64,000 bases of DNA from Nematostella vectensis. Its lineage: Eukaryota > Cnidaria > Anthozoa > Actiniaria > Edwardsiidae. Position 1 is the first letter of the stretch, and every line of letters starts with the position of its first letter. Under the pieces are notes generated by a model. It was not told where the DNA came from, did no database searches, and saw only the letters and a list, made by a program, of their open reading frames with translations. Shown here piece by piece: positions 1 through 17,018 of this stretch. The stretch covers positions 2,977,501 through 3,041,500 of the forward strand of contig NC_064036.1 in assembly GCF_932526225.1 (NCBI RefSeq), written 5' to 3'. Both the position numbers and the translations under genes were made by a program.

Positions 1-223
1 ACTTTCTAGTACAATGCCAAACATACAAAGAGCTACGAAATTCAGTTATCCAAAATTTGCAGCGCAATCAAATTACACAAAAACGCCTTTTCAATTTACT
101 AATAAATCCGCCAACTCAATTAGCAGGGATAGCGGCAAGGTACATTTCCGAATGTTTCAAGCTAAGGGAAACGCTAATATGAAAAATTAAACCTAAAGCA
201 CAATAGAAATCTGAAGTAAGCAG

Positions 224-273
<50 letters not shown>

Positions 274-1175
274 ACAAATAAAAATAAAAAAAGGAAAGGG
301 GAAAAAAGGGAAGAAAAAAAGAAAAAAGAAAATACAATGTAAAACTAAGTAGTAATTAAAAACAATCAGAAAAGATTTAGAAAAAGAAAAAATGAAAGAA
401 AGGAAATACAATGTAAACTAAAACTAAGAACAATCACATAATAGCTGTTGTACGTCTTATATACGTACTATTTTACCTTTTTTTAAAATTTTTTGGTCAC
501 TAACCGATGTAACTTTACTGTTTCAAGGGACCAATAAATAAATCTGTCTGTCTGTCTGTCATGACACCATTCTGACAATTGGACTTGTGTCTTCTCCCTC
601 TGTCTCCTCTCTCCCCCCTGTACTCACTACACCCATGTATCAACAACATCTGTCTCCCAATGAAAGAAAAACCTGTGATGTATTTTCATTCACTAAGAGT
701 ATAAATAAAATTTATGCAGGCAATAAATAAACAGCATTTATAATGGTTTTATGGTTCACCTTTCCCTTAAATCTTGTTTAGATATCGAATGATCCAAATA
801 AAATAGAGAGGGAAAGAATTGAGTATTCCTTAAGCACTTAAATGCAGTACCGGCTTCTTAGTACGGAATGCTGGGGTAAGTAAAAAAGTTTGTTCTGTAT
901 GGCGGGTGAATACACAACTAACTTATCTAGGCATCACATTACGTTATGCATTAATTTCCACTAATTATAGACAAAAGGATCAAAAGGAGTCTCGTGGGGT
1001 CGTACGTTACCGCAAAGAAAGTTTTTTAGGCCCGTCAATAACAAAGTTCGAAACCCTTTTCTCCGCGACAGTCTCCCGTGTCGCTGGGCTTCTAAAAGCC
1101 ACGACTTCGCTCTTTGATCAAAGCATCGTCTCTTCTAGTCGACACACACCATATAATACATGCCATGATGCCTAC
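1..1175. other. NECAP intron 1 / left flank, no coding sequence seen
   Basis: AT-rich DNA lying 3' of the NECAP first exon on the minus strand, presumably intron 1. It holds a 40-base poly(A) run (227-266) and a short TCTG tetranucleotide array (543-560). That array follows an AATAAATAAA-like stretch, an arrangement typical of the 3' tails of CR1/L2-type LINE copies. I looked on the minus strand for the next NECAP exon and found nothing convincing, so the rest of that gene should lie beyond the left edge. The plus-strand open frame around 906-1214 starts at GTG and resembles nothing. Confidence 0.5.
227..266. repeat. poly(A) homopolymer, 40 bp
   Basis: Uninterrupted run of A followed by A-rich imperfect repeats to about 300. 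It may be a retrotransposed poly(A) tail, but no element body is recognised next to it. Confidence 0.9.
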
Positions 1176-1267
1176 CTATATCCTCTGCTGGTCGTTCTAG
1201 GCGGAATTTTATAAATAAATACTTCATTTTTGACGCACAAAATGCTCTCATATTCGGCGTCCGCCAT
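1176..1267 (-). CDS. NECAP: NECAP-like adaptin-ear-binding protein, first coding exon (partial)
   Basis: The exon encodes 30 residues plus two bases of a split Arg codon. The stretch [19 protein letters not shown] followed by TTSRGY matches the N-terminus of NECAP1/NECAP2 (PHear-fold endocytic adaptors that bind AP-2 and clathrin-coated vesicle proteins), where the family reads ESVLCVKxxVxVYxIPPRxSNRGYR. The ATG is the CAT at 1265-1267, preceded by a frame with no resemblance. The donor after position 1176 reads AG|GTAGGC on the minus strand and splits the Arg codon. The rest of the PHear domain is not in the window. The ATG lies 320 bp from that of the divergent MADF gene. The family call is firm for so short an exon because the match is nearly continuous; which vertebrate paralog is closer cannot be said. 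Confidence 0.85.
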
Positions 1268-1586
1268 TTTGTGTTGGAAATATAACCTCGGTCCAGGCCC
1301 CACCGTTATCTGCTCGGTTACAAACAATTCCTTTTTTTCGATTTCAAAAAATATCTTTGTATAACATTTTTTTTTTTTGGAAAAGGAGTTTGAGTTTAAA
1401 GGAAAATTTATAATAGTAGATGTACCGATATATTCGAGCAAGACTTGAATTATCGGCAAATCGGTCTTATGATGGATGGCTAGCCACGTGACTCGACTGA
1501 CGACGGCGTCATTCGTCTAGCTGCGAGGTCGCAAAGTACCATCGCGATCGTCAATGGAAGTCGAAGGTTGAATAGCGAAGAGCGCT
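1268..1586. promoter_or_regulatory. Divergent promoter region between NECAP and the MADF-BESS gene
   Basis: This 319-bp stretch separates two start codons pointing away from each other. It has no TATA box in a plausible place. It contains a CACGTG E-box followed by AC (1485-1490), the palindrome bound by USF/Myc/MiT bHLH factors, and is GC-richer from 1485 to 1586 than the surroundings. The bidirectional role is inferred from geometry only. Confidence 0.5.
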
Positions 1587-4426
1587 ATGTCGGACGTTTC
1601 AATCCCTAATTCTCCTTCATTTCGGTTAAGACCGAACAGGGGTTGGAGTTCTGAAGAGATTGAACATCTTATAACGCTTTGGCGCGAGCACGAAGAGCTG
1701 TACGACTTGCGACATGTCGATTACCCGAAGCGCGACAGGCGACGCTTGGCGTTTAAACACATCAGTGAACAACTTGGAATTACAGGTTAGACTTCATACT
1801 TTTGAATTTGTAAATTGAAGTTTACTTAGCAGTTCACCCCTATAAAGTATGTTTCGAATTTGGTAATGACGGAAGTTATATTTTCTCGTTTGGTGTGTCA
1901 CTACAAACGCCAAGCGCAAGCCGATATAAACAAAGGTGCCGACCGATTTGTGTGTATGTAAGTTAAGTGTTCTTTTTTTAATCTTGCCTGATTTTATTAT
2001 ATATATAAGTTTTTCGTTTGTTTTGTAATATATAAAAAAGAAAACACATACCTGTCAACCTCCGAAAATCTCAAGGCTTGAGAATTTTTTTGGGGGAGGG
2101 GTGGGGTATATTCATTTTTTTTTTAGGAGGGGTAGGTTTAACCTTGCAGGCGTTTGCCGTATAGAAAGCTCTCGCAAACAAATCCAATTATAGATCTCAC
2201 AAGGGTGTTAGATAAATCGTTAAAAAGTGGGAGATTTGGTGCTCAACGCGGGAGAGCGGGAGGAAGGGGTCCAAAATCTTGAGACTCCCGCCTAATGCTG
2301 GAGAGTTGACAGGTATGCCTTAGGAGGAACCAGAAAAAAAAAGTAATGAGAAAAGATACAAGAAAACGCAAAAAATGCTTTTAAAAATGCTTTAAAAAGG
2401 GTTTAAAATACCAGTATCAAGCTTATATAAATGTTGCCAAAAAAGAAAAGAAATGCCTAAATCAAAAATGATGTCTCATATCTTATCAGGACCATATAAT
2501 GTCCTTTGATAGCTCTGTTTACTGTAGTTTACTTAACTTTATATACTCAACCTTTTTTCATGGCTTTAGACCATCCATTGAAAAAAGAAATCATGCAACT
2601 CATAGGTGGTGGGAAAGGGGGGTACTTTGGGTTAGAAAGGGAAGGGATTATTATCGGAAAACAAGCCACCAACATTCGACCACCCTGTAAAATACTTCAC
2701 ATAAAAATTACCCTAAATGACTGATGATATTTTTTTCATATTCAAACCCATTTTTTTGCATACATCAAGTCATTATTTGGAATTTTTCATAATACTCAAC
2801 CCTGAGTGTTTATTCAATGATGAGCTGGAATAAACATTTTTTGAAGTGAATATAAACAGTGTTGAATATGCAAAAAATAAGATTTTGTCTGTAAAGTCTT
2901 AGTCTTTGCAAGTTTGGGAGATGGGTGTTTCTAGAAAAAGAAACACCGAGGGACTAAGGTTCAGATTAAGATATTTGGGGGGAATCTGGGAGAGTGGGAG
3001 ATTTGTTGCAAAACTGGCAGATTCCTTCCTAAAGGAAGGAGATTCAAGGGGGTCCTTGGGGGTGGGATGGGGGTGCCCTCTCCTTCAGATCAATTTTTAG
3101 AAGGAATTTATGGAGCTAAAATACCATACAGTATGTCATATGCTCTATATATTGGTGCCCCCTTTGGGTCACCCTCCCTTTGGCAAATACTAGATCTGCC
3201 ATGATAAAACATAGACCAACAAATTCTGACAAAAAAACACACACACAAGAAAAGAAAAGTAATGTGAAAGAAAGTAGAGAAAGATTTGGATAAATTCAAA
3301 AGGGTCAAGTACCTTATGCCAGCCCCTTGTTCTACTACAACAAATAGAAAATCACAGTAGACATGTCCCCCCCCAATGACCAACTGAAGTGGGTATTTTC
3401 AATCTCTCTATAAAAGTAGATAGTGGTGATTGTACCATTTCTTAGATTCTGCTAGGTTTAGAAATTTGCTTACCACATGTAATGTACTACCTTAAGGGGT
3501 AAGGATTGCTGTTGAACACAACTTCCTTATTGTTAAAATTAGTTTTGATGTATAGATAGATAGATTTATTTATTAAGGTCTGTATACAATTGAGTACATG
3601 TACATAGGCTGATGACCCTCCTCCTCTTGCTACTGTGAAAAGATTGAGGAATATTGATTTATATCCAGGCTACTTTTTTCTTTCCACAGTACCAGAAATA
3701 AAGAAAAAAATGACCAACCTAAGGACATATTACACAAAAGAGATCTGGAAGGAAAGACCTGGTGGCAAGATGGGTACTGATGAACCCAGCAAAGAGCCTT
3801 ACATTTCCAGGTGGCAACACATCCATTCACTAAGTTTTCTCAAAGAAAACTGTGTCGCTTCTACAAATGATCATCCTATGGTTAGGTCATATAGCACCAG
3901 CCAGATGTCCCCTCCTGAGTTCGACAATGACCAGAATGATGACAATGAAGAGATATGGGAGGAAGGAAAAGATGGTGAGCAAGTTGAGGTTACCGTTCAT
4001 GTCAATGGGCAGAACACAGAGGGTGAAATAGAGCCAGAAGTCCGTACAGTGCAAACTCCAATATCTAGCACACCACTCAACACCCCCTCCTCAACATCCC
4101 ATGGTAGACCAGAAAAGAGGCTCAAAAGAACTGCCGAAAACTTAGAGACAGTAATTGCAAAACTTCACAAGAATCCAACTCCAAGTGTTTGTGAATCAAC
4201 ACTGGATGTCGCTAAAAATCCTGACCTAGTATTTGCAAGTCATGTAGGCTTGACACTGATGAACATAAAAAACCAACGCACAAAGGAGCTGGCAAAGCTA
4301 AAAATCCAACAAGCTTTGTTTGAAGCTCAGTACAGCACACCACCAACTCAAGTTGTAGTCCAGGAACCACAGACCTTGCAGATACCGGCACCACAGGTCC
4401 CCACAACATTCAATGGTACTACGTAA
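1587..4426 (+). CDS. MADF-BESS domain DNA-binding protein (2 exons)
   Basis: Exons 1587-1785 and 3690-4426 join in phase (codon AC A|G + TA) to give 311 residues. Residues about 25-117 form a MADF (Myb/SANT-like) domain: WSSEEIEHLITLWREHEELY, then HVDYPKRDRRRLAFKHISEQ, then the second-exon stretch EIKKKMTNLRTYYTKE and a final aromatic-rich helix around W108. Residues about 243-280, from NPDLVFASHVGL to IKIQ-like KLKIQQALFEAQ, fit a BESS protein-interaction motif. The middle is acidic and low complexity (DNDQNDDNEEIWEE). MADF-BESS proteins are nuclear DNA-binding regulators, and some derive from Harbinger-transposon partners. The donor is ACAG|GTTAG and the acceptor TTTCCACAG|TAC. The 1.9 kb intron holds a small inverted-repeat element and a LINE-tail-like piece. 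Target genes are unknown. I see no reason to doubt that it is intact. Confidence 0.85.
2047..2317. mobile_element. Small inverted-repeat element (MITE-like) in the MADF intron
   Basis: CATACCTGTCAAC at 2047-2059 and its reverse complement at 2305-2317 bound a 271-bp segment. Subterminal sequence is also loosely mirrored (CTCAAGGCTTGAG on the left, AATCTTGAGACTCCCG on the right), and the interior is G-rich. The termini could be read as TA-ACCTGTCAAC with a TA target duplication, but this is not certain. No coding capacity. Confidence 0.6.
3548..3625 (-). mobile_element. Probable LINE 3'-tail fragment
   Basis: An (ATAG)n run followed by ATTTATTTATTAAGGTCTGTATACAA is the reverse complement of the AATAAATAAATCTGTCTG-type tails seen at about 530-560. 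This suggests a very short 5'-truncated LINE insertion ending 65 bp before the exon 2 acceptor of the MADF gene. Weak support: only the tail is visible. Confidence 0.35.
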
Positions 4427-6144
4427 AGAGGCACCAAATCTATTAGTTTAGGAATATTGTATATGTCACAGAGAGGGCTAGGGCCTAATTGTTCTCATTG
4501 TTTATTCAGTTATTTAAAAGAAGTTATACAAGTTTTTAGGAAAGTCCATGCAGAATTGTAGCTTGAAGAGGACAGTCTTACTTTAAATGCTTGTCAATAT
4601 GTTTGTAACAAAAAATGTATTTTCAAGACTTTGGATTCAGCTGATGTGAGACTGGTGTTTTCTTATTGTGAATATTAGAATATCATATAAATCAATATTC
4701 ATAAATTATGTAAGTTTTAAGCAATTGATTTGAACCATTTTTATTAAGAAATAATTGAAATGTACATCTAATTTGTATCGATTTTCCTGTAGTAGGTAAT
4801 TCATCACACATGAAAGCGACAGGGTCTTTAACATTAGGGCAGTTCAATTTTAACCACATGAGAATATTAGGCCATGGATCAACAATGTATTGCGGAAAAC
4901 CTGCATCAACGGGGTGCCAAGGATGTCACGCTAGGCGGCACTTGAGCACAGGGTATGGGGCTCTCTCTTCATGCTCTACGAAAATCCAACACGCTACTTA
5001 TTATGTACAAAGACCTATCTAATAAACTCAAATATCCAAAGAAGGCTAAATGATGTTTTTGTTTACTTAACATTCACTTTGGCACAAGCGGATTGGAAAC
5101 CTTAGAGTGGGGGGGGGGGGGGGGGGGGGGGGGGGGGAGGAGACTATCTATTTATGGTAACACCTGATAGTTTCCAGACTACAATACACGTCCTCTTATA
5201 TTGTCTATAATGAGATTAACGAGTGTCCTATGCAAACTTGGCCAAAACTTGGTAAGAGAGCCTAGCCGTCTCTCTTGCCGAGACTACCCCTTGACGCGCT
5301 TGGTCGAGTATTTGAGTTCTACATTATAGATCTCATGTCAACCGGATTATGGATGTTAGTGTTTAAAAATCATAGGGCGTTCAAAGTCTTTTCGCGAGGT
5401 TGATTTGACGACAGTACCGAGCAAGTGTAGGAGAAAGAAGTACCACAAATTGGGCCTCAGGATTGGACGTATCTGAATAATTATAATATGTCCATAATGT
5501 GATGAAGCATCTTGCGTTTACTCGGTCATCATAAAAGCAAAACGGTCGACAACCTTTCAACAAAAATACAATTCTTAACTATTGTTCAGCTGGCATTGAC
5601 TTATAACTTATAGAACAAAATGCTAATCTTTATGTCCTTTTCGACTGTATAAACAAATATGTTCCTAAGCAGCAGACCCTACAAAAATATCAGGTAGATG
5701 TATAATTTTACGGAATTCCGCTTGGGTACAACATCATCGAATAAAATATACCAGGCTTCGCAGGGGACACTTTAATTTCTATCATTTTTTTCTTCTAAGT
5801 GAGCTGCCATACTTTTATCTTCAGTATTGCAGTGAGAAATCTTGTAAAAATACCTCGAGAAATAGATAGATATTGATTTCCGTGTATAATTGGATATGGA
5901 CTACACTAGCAACTAAAAAGTCAGAAAATAGAGATGCTTGTGTCGAAATAATGAATTCTAGACACTCAAAGAAACCATTTTTTAAATGGTCAAATTTTCT
6001 AAAAGGAATTTTTGAAGGGAGTATTATTTTGCTTGTACTTCCGTTTGAGAAAGCATTCCTGATATCCTGCAAAGGTCAATTTCGTAGTTTCGTAGTTTGA
6101 TATGTTTTTGCCGCGTGTTCGAGGGATATTTTTGCGTCACATGT
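4427..6144. other. Intergenic region between MADF-BESS and FoxJ genes
   Basis: The first few hundred bases should be the MADF 3' UTR; the exact polyadenylation site is not clear. A 29-base poly(G) run sits at 5109-5137. A 70-codon ATG frame at 4810-5022 and several frames at 5380-6100 have no recognisable motif and no splice context, so I did not call them genes. Confidence 0.4.
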
Positions 6145-6152
6145 TGACGTCA
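6145..6152. promoter_or_regulatory. CRE palindrome TGACGTCA upstream of FoxJ
   Basis: A perfect TGACGTCA (ATF/CREB site) lies 72 bp before the FoxJ start codon in a region without a TATA box. Position and perfect match make it a reasonable proximal promoter element; function is inferred. Confidence 0.5.
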
Positions 6153-6223
6153 TCGTTTAGTTAATGACCTGCGCAGTTTGAACAGCCCCTGCATCTCGTT
6201 GGCAAGAACGCTACGAAGAAATC

Positions 6224-12163
<5,940 letters not shown>

Positions 12164-14580
12164 ATGAAATAACAATACTTTTGGTCTTGATGTATATAAT
12201 TTTATATGTAATATATAAAGGAGGTGAAAAGTGTGTGCCACCATAGGTTTATTAAGTGTATGCAGCTATCTATCTATCTTAGATAAAGCAGTAATCTGCA
12301 TTCGGTCCTGTTGACCTGGTATAACTGTCTGCCATCAGACTTCAGAACAATGGGTTAAAATGTTATGAGACATATCTAAGTTCAAATCAACTTTAATATA
12401 AATCAGGTTACCTTTTTTGTTCATTGGTGCACAAAGTGCAAGAGTGCGAGAATTTCGCATTTTGTAAATAGCATGAGGTTGTGATATAATATTTTAGGAG
12501 GTGGAATAAATGTTAGCAGATATAGTGCTCTGGCTGTGCAGGATAGGCTAACTGTGGCTGGCACACAATTAGATGGCAGTCTGTTTTAAAAGTTTTGTCC
12601 TATATAGGATTATGGCCCTACTTGGGGGAAATAACTGGATATGTGCTCCTACTTATTATGTTATCTCACTTTTGTCTAGTGTGATCTAAGTCCAAAATCT
12701 ATCAATCATAGGGCGTGTACACAGGGGGTTGCCCAGGGTGCATGAGTACCCCTCTTGGCGGCCAAAAAGTGGGTCTTTTTTTTAAGGAATCTTCAAATCC
12801 TATTCTTTTCCGAAATATGATAGCTATGACTGCGCACCCCCCTCAGCAAATCCTGGGTATGCACCTGAAGTGTACTGCAAAATCTGTTAACATTCTCTCA
12901 GATAAGCTAGACAGAAAGTGTGGATCAGGTATCAATTGAGGCATGTCATAGACATGTCATAGAATCCTCACCAAAGAGGACTATAAACTGTTGATGCAGT
13001 GCATGTCAATGTCTAAGTGTATATATCTATAATTTAGTCACGCATAATATTTTTATTAAAGTGAGGTCATCTTAGGTAATAGTGTGAATGCAATATTTAT
13101 TGAAATAGAGACAGGTTGTACAGGAATTAAACACTTTCATTTAAATGTGAGTTGTTCTATGTGATTACAGTGTATTACCTGCATTTATTAAAAACAAATT
13201 GAGAGGGGTAAGGGGAGACCAAACATTTTCAGAAAAAATATATTTGAGTCCTAAGGTAATCCTGATTATGCACATGGATATTTGACAAGGAAATCAATAA
13301 AAAATAGGGTGAACAAAAATGTTACAAGTCCAGAGCTGTAACAGGCAATGAAATGTTGGGGATGGGGTCACAATACAGAAATGTAGGAGGTGCACATTCT
13401 TATTCGGGTCATTTCCTTTTAATTTTTCGAATTATTGGGGGAGGGGCACATGCCCCACGTACCCACCCTCTGCTACAGCTCTGTATTTCCTTTTTCGGAG
13501 AATGAAATAAAACTTTCTTTTGATACCACAGAATCTCAGGAAAGCCGTTTAGCAGAAACGACGCGAGAGAGCAAGAGCGAATGATTATACGACACTCGGT
13601 AGTAGTACTGCGCTCGCTCACACTGGTACCCTCCCACCCACCGTGCAGATTTGCGGTACTGCGGGCTCACCCAAATTACAAAACGATTTGGCGGGATATT
13701 GAAAGCTTCCATAATCTTTAAGCTTTCAGGCATCGACCTTTTAAAATTCAATATATATCCTTCCAACTCTGGACACAATTACTGGAAAATTTGTAAAAAC
13801 AAATATTTGTAAGGACGCCGCCAGTTCCAAGGATGGATGAGCTGTCTCAAACTTTGGATCATGGCATTGTGATTCCTTGATGCATAAGAATTACGCAGTG
13901 GTTATTCGTACGGATCCGTATCCCGACTTCAATGCACTTTTCGATTCTTAAGGTAAGGCTTCTTCAGGTGTTCTTGTAGCTACGGTGATTTTAGATAATC
14001 ATTTCTGTTCATGCGAGTCTTAGCCTCCTTGGGTATTCTAGTAAATGTTGGGATGTGGTGCATCCATTTCAACCCAACTTGGACAGAAATCTTGTGAAAT
14101 CGTGGAGATACAGTAAATATGTGGAAAAAAAAAAACAAGAGAACCAATGCGGGTGAATGCAGAGAATTTTAGAACATTCTCACAAAAATCAGCTTTTGTG
14201 CTGAGGTCCAAAACACATTAAAAGATCAAAGCTGTTACTATCGGGCACTCACAACAACAACAACAACAACTGAACAAAAAAGAAAAGTAAACAAATGCAT
14301 ACATACATCAGGGATTTTCAAAATTATTGCTTTTCTTTTTTTAGAGGATTAAACTATTTGCACTCCCAGTGCCACAATATTTGAACATTAGGTGCAAACA
14401 TAAAAGAAGTTGTTCCGATCCCTGGAATTTTTTTATATTGAAAAGTGATTGGTGGAGGGGGCTAAGGGGAAATGATGTCCATGAAGGTATAAGGGGTTGC
14501 TCATCCTATCCTTAAGGTGACACAATGATGCTTACCCAAAATACCTGAACTTTATACATCACTTCGACTGAACCCATCAC
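12164..14580. other. FoxJ 3' UTR and intergenic repeats
   Basis: This should begin with the FoxJ 3' UTR; the first plausible AATAAA is at 12505. Beyond that are AT-rich sequence, short poly(A) runs and a CAA trinucleotide run near 14253. Open frames here (for example 12715-12939 and 13536-13778) lack motifs and splice context. Confidence 0.4.
13331..13483. mobile_element. Possible 153-bp MITE with CAGAGCTGTA termini
   Basis: CAGAGCTGTAACAG at the left mirrors CTGCTACAGCTCTG at the right, with one mismatch. CAG...CTG ends are typical of hAT elements, but the flanking 8-mers do not match, so the target duplication is not confirmed. G-rich interior, no frame. Confidence 0.45.
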
Positions 14581-14591
14581 TTCAACCGAAC

Positions 14592-16456
14592 CCCACATAG
14601 TCCATGGGCCAGAAAGTGACCCCCTCCCTACCCCCCCTCGGAGATTTTGGGAGACATATATCATCTGAAAGCCCTTTCCATAGTGATTCCAAAAATATAT
14701 GTATACGCTTCACATCAAAAGGCTCTGGGTGTGGCGGTAGAGCGTGGTTGTTTATTCCAGTTAAAAACCACAGGCTACCCACGTCTGAATGTTTCGAAAA
14801 TAATTGTTTAACTGAACTAATATTTAGAAAAATAAACCAAACATTACATTCTTCCATCCTAAGGTCAATTTTATTTAATTTAGTGAAAGATCTGAGCGAA
14901 GAGTTTGACCGTGTTAAAAATTTGTTTATTCAAACTCTCGCTGAAACACATGGACACGCTTGTTACGCAGGCTACTTATGTTAAGAACACTGTAGCACTC
15001 AAAGTAAGCCAGCAATCACCAATAACAGATGGATTATATAGGCATACCAGCTTAACATAAAAGTAAACTTCATATTGTTATGCTATTTAATTCCACGCCT
15101 TGGTGTTTTTTTTTACTTAATTGACTTGAAGTCTTTACTAGGGATCTTGGCATACAGAAAACTGCTCTAGCAGGTCCAACGTTTGCGCTTTTTGAATATT
15201 TTCAGAGAAAGTTTGTCACTGGTTTCTCTCCGAACGTGTACTGCTAAACTTTTTCCCGTACAAGCAATGCCCGTGAATCTTGCAAGGCCTTATCTTGGAA
15301 CTCAGAGTGAGACTGTTTTTTTTAGAAAATTATGGAATGCCACAAAACCAAATACAGGCTTAGAGACTGGTTTGTGCAGGCGTTTTACTTCCTGGCTGAA
15401 ACCAATAGCCATGCAGTATACTCGTTTGATACAAAGCTAGCTCCCAAATAAGGTCTTAAATTACCTGAAAAAAGTTATTTGAAAAAAAACCTATAACGAA
15501 CCAAGATAAAACATATACGAGCAAAAATTTTGGGGATAAGGCCTAACGCTGAGAACCTCCCAGAAATGCCTCTGGAGATTGTTCAGAAGAACGGGACCTA
15601 TTGGCTTGGGTTGTATCACAAATTGTTTGACCAGATTACACGACATGTGGTTTTGTCCTAGTTCGCTGGCCTCTCAATTCCACTGCAGTATGATCAAAAC
15701 TCTAATTCTGGCTCGGGGCTCAAGGTATTTTAAGAATTCATGTATTTAGGATCCTGGTATCCAATGCAGTTATGAAGTTCTTTTTGTCTGTGTTTTTTGG
15801 GTCTTTTCGAATAAGGGACACTTAACAGAGATCCTATCATTCACTACCTTCTAGAAATCCAAAACCAGAGGACACCAAAGAACCATACTTGACAGCACTT
15901 TCTGGTAGCTACCACCCACGGTGCTGGTGTTTACATAGGATGTGGTAATAAAAGCCATGCTCTGTTGTGCCTTTCTTGGAATGCAATGCACTCAATGATG
16001 ATATTTCCCACGTCAATAGCTTGCAGATTTTAATTTTTTTAAACTGAATGGATTGAAAATTATAAAATACAGCATTTTATGTGTTTCTTTTAAATTCCAA
16101 AGCCGTTTTGATTGTTTTCAAAATTTGAGTGTGGGTACTCTTTGGTACCCCCAAAACCTTCCTAGGCTCTTTTTTAGCATATTTTTCACTAAATTAAATA
16201 AAATGGACCTTAAAATGCAAGAATGTAATGTTTGGCTTACTTTTTCTAAATCTAAGTTCAGTTAATCAATTATATTTCGAAAAAATCCGGTGGGTACCCT
16301 GTGGTTTTTAACAACAAATAAACAACCACGCCTTAAGGCCACACCTAGAGCTTTTTGAAGCGTACATTTTTGGAATCACTATGGAAAGGGCTTTCAGATG
16401 ATATAGTTCTCCCAAAATCTCCTAGGGGGGAGGGTTTCACTTTCTGGCCCACAGAC
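14592..16456. mobile_element. Long-terminal-inverted-repeat element or inverted pair of repeats
   Basis: About 290 bp at 14597-14890 recurs as its reverse complement at about 16165-16455 with roughly 80-90% identity by eye. Shared phrases are GGGCCAGAAAGTGA at the outer ends, ATCATCTGAAAGCCCTTTCC, and TTAACTGAACT near the inner end. The outer flanks share TAGTC before the match. The 1.3 kb between the arms has no coding frame I can recognise. It could be one non-autonomous element with long TIRs or two copies of one family in opposite orientation. Confidence 0.6.
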
Positions 16457-17018
16457 TAACACCTTAAAGTGCTCACAGGAATGAGCTAAAAATCTAGCCT
16501 GCCTCATACCATCATAATCACAAATATTCAACTGGTAGAATGCAATGAGTTGTTCTTTACAGATATTGAACAGATAAAAAAAAAGATATTCAACCCAAGC
16601 CAACTTTTTTTTTATTTCATGCATAAAGTTTTTATACTAGCAACACAACACAAAGTCAGACCTTGTTTAAGTGAATACATTCCTGCTGGATTAAATCATA
16701 TTTTTTCCTGCCTAAAAGTTAGTAAAACATATAAAAAAATCATTTTTTTTTCCTTACAACCTTTTATAAACATAACATTATCCTTAATAAGCATTAAAAA
16801 AATTGTGGAACTCGGTCATTGATCAGACAATGACTCAATAGTTAGCCAGCAGGAGCAGATCCAGGAGATCCATAAATGGGGAGCCGAAGCAAGGGTTTCA
16901 AGAAAGGGGTGGGGGTGGATTCGTTGTTCTTCCGTGGATTTCCTTTTATTTCTTGTTATTTTTTTGGGAGCCCGCTTGGCCCACCCCTAGATCCGCTCCT
17001 GGTCAGTCAGTTATTCAG

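Noticed and set aside
906-1214. 102-codon plus-strand frame overlapping NECAP exon 1
   Set aside because: Begins at GTG, has no recognisable motif and lies antisense to a well-supported exon.
4810-5022. 70-codon ATG frame
   Set aside because: No homology, motif or neighbouring exon; most likely chance within the 3' flank of the MADF gene.
5109-5137. 29-base poly(G) as a functional G-quadruplex promoter
   Set aside because: Over 1 kb from the FoxJ start and possibly of inaccurate length; noted only as a homopolymer.
15183-15440. 85-codon plus-strand frame
   Set aside because: Lies between the arms of an inverted-repeat element and matches nothing I recognise; no splice or start support.
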